From positions 1-9,562 of the forward strand of contig DASWTI010000509.1 in assembly GCA_036402215.1 (NCBI GenBank): a stretch of 9,562 bases of DNA, written 5' to 3'. Under the pieces are notes generated by a model. The model ran no database searches, was not told where the DNA came from, and worked only from the letters and a program-made list of their open reading frames with translations. This DNA comes from DASXTS01 sp036402215. GTDB lineage: Bacteria > Actinomycetota > Actinomycetes > Mycobacteriales > Pseudonocardiaceae. Positions 1 to 9,500 of the stretch are shown one piece after another. A program made the position numbers and the translations under genes. Numbering within the stretch: the stretch's first letter is position 1; the number at the start of each line of letters is the position of its first letter.

Positions 1-579
1 CTCCCGCGGCGGCACCCGCAGGAACAACAGGGTGACGAACGCCGCCGCGTGGGCCAGCATGTCCAGCACGAACGGCACGGCCCGCCCGACGGCGAACAGG
101 GAGCCGCCGAGGGCGGTGCCGGCCATCTGGCCGAGCGAGGAGCGGGCCGCGTTCATGGACACCGCGGTGGCGAGCTGCCGCTCGGGCACCAGCCGCGGCA
201 GGCAGGCGTCCTCGGCAGGCTCGAACAACGCCCGGCACACGCCCATGACGACGGCGACGGCGAGCAGGTGCGCGATGCCGGCGGTGCCCCACCACAGGGC
301 GGCGACCAGCGACGCGGCGGCGACCGCCTGGACGGCCTCGCAGCCGAGCATGATCCGCCTGCGGTCCCAGCGGTCCGCGAGGGCACCGGCCGGCAGCCCG
401 GCGACCAGCTGCGCCGCCGCGTCCGCCCCCAGCACCAGCCCGGCGGCCACCGGCGAACCGGTGAGCGCGAACACCAGCAGCGGGAAGGCGATCAGCGACG
501 CGCTGAAGCCGACCTCGGACACCGCCTGGCTGGTCCACAGCAGGCGGTAGTCCCGGTTGCGGGCCAGGGCGGTGGTCAC
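1..579 (-). CDS. MFS exporter, EntS/MFS_3-like, 3'-partial
   Basis: This is the N-terminal 193 residues of a major facilitator superfamily transporter, cut by the left edge; full-length relatives are about 400-430 residues. It begins M-T-T-A-L-A-R-N-R-D-Y-R-L-L-W, typical of the enterobactin-exporter-like (MFS_3) group. Hydrophobic segments at roughly residues 23-40, 44-66, 78-95, 100-116 and 167-188 are membrane helices. The loop after helix 2 carries the signature MFS motif A, GALADRWDRR (65-74). A second family-typical stretch runs from about 117 to 160 (FEPAEDACLPRLVPE, then NAARSSLGQMAGTALGGSLF). I chose the GTG at 577-579 because AGGGAGG lies 7 bases upstream and because it overlaps the NRPS stop as GTGA. 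Such pumps use the proton gradient, and next to NRPS genes they usually export the finished peptide or siderophore or give self-resistance. The substrate here is inferred from position only. Confidence 0.93.
   Translation of the reverse strand, partial: MTTALARNRDYRLLWTSQAVSEVGFSASLIAFPLLVFALTGSPVAAGLVLGADAAAQLVAGLPAGALADRWDRRRIMLGCEAVQAVAAASLVAALWWGTAGIAHLLAVAVVMGVCRALFEPAEDACLPRLVPERQLATAVSMNAARSSLGQMAGTALGGSLFAVGRAVPFVLDMLAHAAAFVTLLFLRVPPRE
576..579 (-). promoter_or_regulatory. GTGA stop/start overlap coupling NRPS and exporter translation
   Basis: The exporter start GTG (579-577) and the NRPS stop TGA (578-576) share two bases, forming the four-base GTGA junction. This arrangement is typical of translational coupling within one operon, where ribosomes ending the first gene restart on the second. 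It implies co-transcription and leaves no room for a promoter between the genes. Confidence 0.85.
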
Positions 580-3500
580 CGCGTCGCCTCCCTGGCGTCC
601 CGGGCGATGGCCCGCAGCGCGTGCCCGAGGTCCGCGGCGACGGCCTCGGCGGCGGCCCGGTCCAGCACGTCGGGGTGGAACGTGCAGGAGAACTCCAGGC
701 AGCCGTCGCCGACCTCGCCGACGACGGCCAGCAGGTGCCGGCCGCGGTCGGCCGGGTGGTGGTCCTGGCCGATCGAGGTGTGCACCGCGTGGTACAGGCT
801 GTGCTCCTGGTCCTGGGCGCGGGAGTCCCACTGCCCGAGGTAGTTGAAGGAGACCAGGGGCTCGGGCCCGTCGACCGGCAGGCCGCCCAGGTGACGCAGC
901 GCGCCGAACCCGAAGCCGTTGCCGGGGACCGCCCGGAGCTGCCGGCGGACCGACCGCACCAGGTCGCGCCACTCGGCGTCGGGCACGTCGAGGACCACCG
1001 GGAAGATCGTGGTGAACCAGCCGACGGTCCGGGACAGGTCGACGTCGTCGAGGACGTCCTCGCGGCCGTGGCCCTCCAGCTCCAGCGCCACCCGGTCGCG
1101 TCCGGTCCAGCGCGCCGTCGCCCAGGCCAGGGCGGCCAGCAGCACGTCGTTGATCCGCGTCCGGTACGCGGTGGGCGCGGCGCGCAGCAGCGCGTCGGTG
1201 TCCTCCGCGTCCAGCCGGACCGACAACGCCTCGGCGGGCGCCCCCGGGCCGGTGGCCGTCGCGGACGTGCCGGCCGCCGTCGCCGCCGGGGCCGCGCCGA
1301 GCACCTCGGCGCAGGCCGACACGGTCGTCGCCCAGTGCTCCCGCTCGTGGTCCAGCCCGCCGGCCGCCACGTGCTCGCCCAGCCGCACCGCCCAGTCGCG
1401 GAACGACGTGGTCCTCGCGCCCAGGCTCGGGGTCTCGCCGCGCAGCGCCTGGTGGTAGGCGGTGTCCAGGTCGTCCAGCAGGATGCGCCAGGACACCCCG
1501 TCGACCACCAGGTGGTGCGCCACCAGGAACAGCAGCGGCCGCTCCCTCGGTCCGAGGTCGAACAGCACCGCCCGCAGCAGCGGGCCGGTGCCGAGATCGA
1601 AGCCGGCGTGCGCCTCGTCGGCGACGGCCTCCATCGCCGCCTGCCGGTCCGCCGCGTCCACGGCGGACAGGTCCCGCACGGTGAGCACGTCGGCGAGCAC
1701 GTCGGCGGGTTCGACGGCCGCGTTGTGCTGCCGCCACTGTCCGTCGACGAGCCGGAAGCGCAGCCGCAGCGCGTCGTGGTGCTCCAGCAGCGCGGCCAGC
1801 GCCGCCCGCAGGGCCCGCTCGTCCGGCGCGCCCGTCAGCTCCACCAGGTGGGACTGGTTGAAGTGCTCCGGGTGCGCCCGGCCGCCGTCGAGGAACCAGC
1901 GCTGGATCGGGGTGAGCGGCACCGGCCCCACCACCGGCCCGCGGTCGTCCCCGCCGCCGGCCTCGACGGTCGCCACGGCCCCGGCCAGCGCGGCCAGCGT
2001 CTGGTGCACGAACACGTCCTTCGTCGACAGCCGCAGCCCGGCCTGCCGCGCCCGCGCGACCACCTGGATGCTCAGGATCGAGTCCCCGCCGATGGTGAAG
2101 AAGTTGTCCTCGGCGCCCACCTTGTCGAGCCCCAGCACGTCGGCCCAGATGGCCGCGAGCGCCGTCTCGACCGGGGTGCGGGGGGCGATGTAGCGGTCGG
2201 AGGGCTCGGCCACGACGTCCGGCCGCGGCAGCGCCGCGCGATCCACCTTCCCGTTGGGGGACGTCGGGAGCGCGTCGAGCACGACGAACGCGGACGGCAC
2301 CATGTGGTCCGGCAGCGCGGCGCCCGTGTGCTCCCGCAGCGCGGCGGCGTCCGGCTCGGGGGCGTCACCGCCCCGGCCGACCACGTAGGCCACCAGCCGC
2401 CGGTGCCCGTCGTCCTGGCGCGCGGCGACCACCGCGCCGGCCACCGACGGGTGCCGCAGCAGCACCGACTCGATCTCGCCGAGCTCGACGCGGAAGCCGC
2501 GGATCTTGACCTGGTCGTCGGCGCGCCCCAGGAACTCCAGCTCGCCGCGGGCGGTCCAGCGGACCACGTCGCCGGTGCGGTACATCCGGGCGCCGGGCCC
2601 GTCGAACGGGTTGGCCACGAACCGCTGCGCCGTGAGGCCCGGCCGGTTGAGGTAGCCGCGGGCCAGGCCGGCGCCGGCCACGTACAGCTCGCCGGCCACG
2701 CCGATCGGCACCGGCCGCAGGTCGGCGTCCAGCACGTAGACGCGGGTGCCGGGGATCGGCCGGCCGATCGGCGGGACCCGGCCGGCCACCAGCGGATCGC
2801 TCCAGGTGGCGACGACCGTCGACTCGGTCGGCCCGTAGGCGTTGATCATCCGCCGGCCCGCCGCCCAGCGCTCGACCAGCTCGGCCAGGCAGGTGTCGCC
2901 GCCGACGATGAGCGTGCGCAGGTCCGGCAGCTCCACGTCGGGCACGGTGGCCATGGCCACCGGCGGGATCAGCGCGTGGGTCACCCGCCGCCCGGTCAGC
3001 ACCTCGGCCAGCGACTCGCCCACCAGCGGGCCGTCCGGCGGCACCACGATCGCCGCCCCCGCGGGCAACGACATGCACAGCTCCAGGACGGAGGCGTCGA
3101 AGCTGGGCGAGGAGAACTCCAGCACCCGGTCGCCGGGGGCCACCGCGAAGTGCTCGATCTCGGCGGCGGAGAACGTGGCCAGGCCGGCGTGGGAGACCAC
3201 GACGCCCTTCGGCCGGCCGGTGGAGCCGGAGGTGTAGATGACGTACGCCGGGTGCGCCGGCCGCAGCGGGCACAGCCGGTCGGCGTCCGTCAGGTCCCCG
3301 CTACCCGCGCCGCCCGGCTCGCCCGCCTCCGCGGCCCGCACCGTGGCGGGGTCGTCGATCACCAGCACCGGCGCCGCGTCGGCCAGCATGAACTCGACGC
3401 GCGCGGCCGGGTAGTTCGGGTCGACCGGCAGGAACGCCGCGCCCGCCTTGCTCACGGCCAGCTCGGCGACGATGAGCTCCACCGAGCGGGGCAGCGCCAC

Positions 3501-6500
3501 CGCGACGATGCGCTCCGGCCCGGCGCCCCGCGTGACCAGCGAGCGCGCGAGCCGGTTGGCCCAGGCGTTCAGCCGCGCGTAGCTCACCTCGCCCGCGTCG
3601 GACATCAGCGCCGGCGCGTCCGGGGTCCTGGCGGCCTGGGCCTGCACCAGCTCCGGCAACGGCACCGCCGGCACGCCCCGGGCGGTGTCGTTCCAGCCGC
3701 GCAGGACCTGGTGGCGCTCGTCGTCGGGCAGCACCGGCAGCCGCGACAGCGGCCGGTCCGGGTCGTCGGCGATCGCCCGCAGCAGCACGGAGAGCTGCTC
3801 GGTCAGCCGCCGCACGGTGGCCGCGTCGAACAGGTCGGTGTTGTAGTTCACCGACCCGTGCAGCACGTCGCCGGCCTCGTGGAACTCGATCGTGAGGTCG
3901 ACGGTGGCCGTCGTCGTGGGCAGCTCCAGGTCCTCGGCGGCGAGACCGGGGAAGCCGGCGTCGCGGTCCGGGGTGTTCTGCAGCACCACCATCACCTGGA
4001 ACAGCGGCGTGCGGCTGGTGTCGCGCTCCGGCTGCACGGCGTCGACGACCCGCTCGAAGGGCACCTCCTGGTGGGCGAACGCGTCCAGCACCGTGGCCCG
4101 CACTCCGGCGAGGAACTCGGTGAACGTCTGCCGCCGCCGCACCGTGGAGCGCAGCACGAGCGTGTTGACGAAGAACCCGACGAGCCGGTCGAGCTCGGCG
4201 CGCTCCCGGCCGGACGTGACGGTGCCGACGGTGATGTCCTCGCGGCCGCTCCAGTGGTGCAGCAGCACCTGGCCGGCGGCCACCAGCGTCATGAACAGGG
4301 TGCTGTCGTGCCGGCGGCCGAGCGCCCGCAGGCCCTCGGTCACGGCGGCCGGGACCTCGAAGCCGAGCTGCGCCCCCGCCGTGGTGTGCACGGCCGGCCG
4401 CGGCCGGTCGGTCGGCAGCTCCAGCGGGGTGACCCCGTCGAGCCGGTCGCGCCAGAAACCGAGCTGTGCCTCCAGCTCGGGGCCGCGGTCGCGCTGCCAG
4501 GCGGCGAAGTCCGCGTAGCGCACCGGCAGCTCGGGCAGCGCCGGTGGCTCGCCCGCCAGCTCCGCCCGGTACAGCTCGCCGAGGTCGCCGATGATGACCC
4601 CGCCGGACCAGCCGTCGGTGACGATGTGGTGCATCGTCAGGGTGAGCACGTGGTCCCGCGGCGCCAGCCGCAGCAGCCGCGTTCGCAGCAACGGACCCCG
4701 GGCCAGGTCGAACGGCTGCCCGGCCTCGGCGGCGAGCGCCTCGTCGAGGTCCCCGGCGCCGAGGTCCACCACGGGCAGCCGCACCTCGTACGGCTCGTGC
4801 ACCAGCTGCACCGGATGGCCGTCGATCGCCTCGAACGTGGTGCGCAGCGGCTCGTGCCTGGCCACCAGGGCGGTCATCGCCCGCGACAGCGCGCCCGCGT
4901 CGAGCTCGCCCCGCAGCCGCACCGCCAGCGCGGTGACGTACTCCGTGCTGCCCGGCTCGAACTGGTCCAGGAACCACAGCCGCTGCTGGGCGAACGACAG
5001 CGGCAGCCGGGCCGGCCGGCGGCCGTCGCGCGGCAGCACCGGGATGGCCGCGGCGGTCGGCTGCCCGGCCCGGCCCGCCGCGCCGACGGCGGCCGCGAAA
5101 CCGGCCAGCGTGGGGCTGCTGAACAGGATGCGCGGCGACACCGCGACGCCGAACGCGGCCCGCACCCGGGAGATCACCTGGATGCTCAGGATGGAGTCGC
5201 CGCCGAGCGCGAAGAAGTTGTCGTGCGCGCCGACGCGCCGCACCCGCAGCACCTCCGCCCAGATGCCGGCGATCAGCTCCTCGGCGGCGCCGCGCGGGGC
5301 GACGTAGCCGGCCTCGGTGGCCGACTCCCGCTCCGGGGCCGGCAGGGCCGCCCGGTCCAGCTTGCCGTTGACGGTCAGCGGCAGCCGCTCCAGCGGTACG
5401 AACGCCGACGGCACCATGTACTCCGGCAGCGCCGCCGACGCCGCCGCGCGCAGCGCCTCCGGCGACGGCGTGGTGTCCGGGGCGGGCACCAGGTAGGCGA
5501 CCAGCCGCCGCACCCCCGGCTCGTCCTCCCTGGCGACGACCGCGACCTCGGCCACGGCGGGATGGGCGGCGAGGACGGACTCGATCTCGCCGAGCTCGAT
5601 GCGGAAGCCGCGGATCTTCACCTGGTGGTCGTTGCGGCCCAGGTACTCCAGCCGGCCGGACGGCCGCCAGCGCGCCAGGTCGCCGGTGCGGTACATCCGG
5701 GAGCCCGGCTCGCCGAACGGGTCGGCCATGAACCTGTCGGCGGTGAGCCCCGGCCGGTTCAGGTAGCCGCGGGCCAGCCCGGCGCCCGCCACGTACAGCT
5801 CACCGGGGACATCCACCGGGACCGGACGCAGCTCGGCGTCCAGCACGTACGTCCGAAGGTCCGGGATCGGCGAGCCGATGGTGCTGCCGGGCGTCGCGGT
5901 GTCCGAGCGGTCCAGCGCCACGTGGGAGACGTGCACCGTGGTCTCGGTGATGCCGTACATGTTCACCAGCACCGGCGCGTCGTCGGCGTGGCGGGAGTAC
6001 CAGTCGTCGAGCCGCCACAGGTCCAGCGCCTCGCCACCGAAGATGACGAACCGCAGGCTCAGCGGCGCCGGCGACTCCCGGTCGGCGCGCATGAGCTGGT
6101 AGAACGCCGACGGCGTCTGGTTGAGCACGGTGACCCGCTCCTCGGCGAGCAACCGCAGGAAGTCCCGCGGCGAGCGGGAGACCGCGTGCGGCACGACCAC
6201 CAGCCGGCCGCCGTGCAGCAGGGCGCCCCACAGCTCCCACACCGAGAAGTCGAAGGCGTAGCTGTGGAAGAGCGTCCACACGTCGTCGCCGCCGAAGCCG
6301 AACCAGTGCCGGGTGGCGGAGAACAGGCGCGTCACGGCGCCGTGCGACACAACCACGCCCTTCGGGGTGCCGGTGGAGCCGGAGGTGTAGATGACGTACG
6401 CCGGGTGCGCCGGGTCCGGGGCGGCCGCCGGGTCGGTGTCCGGCTGATCGGCGACGTCCGGCAGCACGTCCAGCACGGTGACCGGCCGGGTGTCGGCCAG

Positions 6501-9500
6501 CATGCCCCGGACCCGCTCGGCCGGCTGGTCCGGGTCGATCGGCAGGTACGCCGCCCCGGACTTCAGCACCCCCAGCACGGCGATCACCAGCTCGACGGAC
6601 CGGGGCAGCGCGATGGCCACGTACCGCTCCGGGCCGGCGCCCAGCGCCCGCAGGTGGTGCGCCAGCCGGTTGGCGTGCGCGTCCAGCTCTGCGTAGGTGA
6701 GGTGCCGGTCGCCGCAGGTCACGGCCGTGGCGTCCGGGGTGCGGGCGGCCTGCTCGGCGAACAGCACCGGCAGCGTCGGCGCCGGCCCGGACGACCCGGC
6801 GGGAGCGGCGGGCACGGCGGCCGGGGCCGAGCCGTTCCAGCCGGCCAGCACCTGGTGGCGCTCCTCGTCGCTCATCCACGGCAGCTCCGACAGCGTCCGC
6901 TCCGGGTCCGCCCCGATGCCGAGCAGCAGCATGCGCAGCCGCTCGCCGAGCCGCTCGACCGTCGCCGCGTCGAACAGCCGCGGGTCGTAGGACAGCTCGA
7001 CGTGCAGCGCGCCGTCGAGGTAGGCGCTGACGCCGAGCGGGAAGTTCGTCACGTCCAGCCCGTCGGACTCCAGCACCCGCGGCGCGCCGTCGACGGTGTC
7101 GTCGCCCATCGGGTAGTTCTCGAAGGCGACCATGCTGGCGAACAGGGTGTCGCCGGCCGGCAGGTCGCTCCAGGCCCGCAGCTCGGTCAGCGAGACGAAG
7201 TCGAACCGCCGCGACTCCGACTGGTCGATCTGCAGCCGCCGCAGCCACGGCAGGACGGCCTCGTCGCCGTCGACCCGGACCCGCGTCGGCACCGTGTTGA
7301 TGAACATCCCGATCATCGACTCGACGCCGGCGAGCTCGGCCGGCCGCCCGGACACCGTGGTGCCGAACAACACGTCACGCCGCCCGCTCAGCCGCGACAG
7401 CAGCAGCGCCCACGCGCCCTGGACGAGGGTGTTCACCGTGAGGCCGTTGCCGCGGGCGACGCGGTCGAGCCGCTCGGCCGGCAGCTCCAGGCGCACCGCC
7501 TCGGTCGACCCGGCCCGGTGGGCGTCCACCGGCGGCCGGTCGTAGGGCAGCGGGGTGGGGGAGTCGATACCGGCGAGCACCCGGCCCCAGTGCTCCCGCG
7601 CCGCCTGCCGGTCCTGGCCGGCGAGCCAGCCCAGGTAGTCGCGGAACGGCCGCCGGGCCGCCGGCGCGGCCGGGCGGCCGGCCACGATCGCCGCGTACTC
7701 CTCGCACACCTCGCCGAACACCTGCGCGGTGCTCCAGCCGTCCAGCAGGACGTGGTGCGACGTCCACAGCAGGTCCACCTCACCGGGGCCGGCCCGGCCG
7801 ATGGTGAGGCGCATGAGCGGCGCGGTGGTCAGGTCGATTCCCGCGGCCAGGTCCTCGGCCACCAGCTCCGGGGTGACCTCCCGGTAGGCGATCGGCACGG
7901 TCACGTGGCCGTGCACGACCTGGACCGGCTCGTCGACGCCCTCCCAGACCACGGAGGTGCGCAGGACCGGCGTCCGGTCGACCACGCGCTGCCAGGCCAG
8001 GCCGAGCACCTCCGGGTCCGGCACCCCGGCGAGCCGCAGCCGGGTCTGCCCGACGTAGGCACCCGACGCCGCGGCCGACGTGCCCGTGTCCGCCGCGCCG
8101 TCGAGCAGGCCGTGGAACACCATCCCGGCCTGCAACGGGGTGAGCGGGTAGATGTCCTCCACGCCGCGCCCGCCACCGGGCAGGCGGTCGAGCTGCCGCT
8201 GGTCCAGCCGGGCCAGCGGGAAGTCCGACGGCGTGCGGCCGCCGGCGTCCGGCCGGGCGCAGTGCTCGACGATCCCGGTCAGCGCGTCCAGCATCGCCTC
8301 GGCGAGCCGGCGCACCGTGGCCTCGTCGTGCACCTGGTCGGAGTACTCCCACTGCAGGACCAGCCGGCCGTCCTCGACGGCGCCGGTGACCTCCAGCAGG
8401 TGCGGCCGCTCCCCGTCCGGCGCCACGTCCCGGCCGAGGTCCGCGGCGCGGTCCCGGACCAGGCCGTCGCCGCCCGTGGTGACGTCCCACTGGCCGAGGT
8501 AGTTGAAGCACACCTGGGGCCGCGGGTCGTCGCGCAGCTCCGGCGCCCCGGCCAGGTACCGCAGCGCCTCGTAGCTCAGCCCGCGGTGCGGCACCGCGCG
8601 CAGCCGTTCCTTGACCGTGCACAGCGCCGTACCCCAGTCCGCCCGGCTGCCCCGGTCCCCGCCCACGCCGAGCCGCACCGGGAACTGGCTGGTGAACCAG
8701 CCGACGGTGCGCGACAGGTCGACGCCGTCGATGATCTCCTCGCGGCCGTGGCCCTCCAGGGTCACCAGGGTGTCGTCGCGGCCGGTCCAGCCGGCCAGCA
8801 CCCGGCCCAGCGCGGTCAGCAGCACGTCGTTCACCTGGGTCCGGTACACCGGCGGCACGGCGTGCAGCAGCGCGTCGGTGGTGGCCCGGCCGAGCCGGAC
8901 CGTGACGCCGCGCGCCGAGCCCACGGTGTTGCGGCCGGCGCGGTCCACCGGCAGGTCCGTCGAACCGCGCACCGCCGCCCAGTGCGCCAGGTCGGCGTCG
9001 AACGCGCCGCCGGCGACGTGCCCGGCGAGCAGCAGCGCCCACTCCCGGAACCCGGTGCCCGCCGGCCCGAGGTCCACCGGCCGGCCGGCGACCAGCTGCC
9101 GGTAGGCGGTCTCCAGGTCCTCCAGGAGCACCCGCCAGGACACGGCGTCGACCACCAGGTGATGGGCGGTCAGGAACAGCCGCGGCGGCTCCCCGCGGAA
9201 CAGCACCGCCCGCAGCAGCGGCCCCGCCGCGATGTCCAGGCCGGTCTGCGCGTCCAGGGCCACCCGCCCGGGGTCGTCCGTGGTGCACACGGTGAACACC
9301 GGGCCGGTCTCCGCCGGGGCCACGTCCTGCCGCCACCGGCCGTCGTCGCGGGTGAACCGCAGGCGCAGCGCGTCATGCCGGGCGACGAGGGCGTCGACCG
9401 CCCCGCGCAGCGCGTCCTCGTCCACGTCCGCGGCCAGCTCGACGACCATCGACATGGCGTAGTGGTTCGGGTCCGGCGTGGCCGCGGCCCCGGCCGCGAG

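Noticed and set aside
49..843. Long plus-strand open frame (264 codons), with others on the plus strand such as 1462-2193, 4591-5307 and 8611-9105
   Set aside because: They lie antisense to the NRPS and exporter, have low-complexity Arg/Ser/Ala-rich translations with no family motifs, and are the usual by-product of high GC at third positions.
2070..2110. A frameshift or split gene near the T-domain/E-domain junction
   Set aside because: The main frame runs without interruption through the carrier motif and into the E domain, with all expected motifs at normal spacing.
3301..4977. Long minus-strand open frames in another register (also 5800-7248 and 7780-9336)
   Set aside because: They overlap clear NRPS domains with all catalytic motifs in the main frame; their Arg/Ala/Gly-rich translations are frame-shifted shadows.
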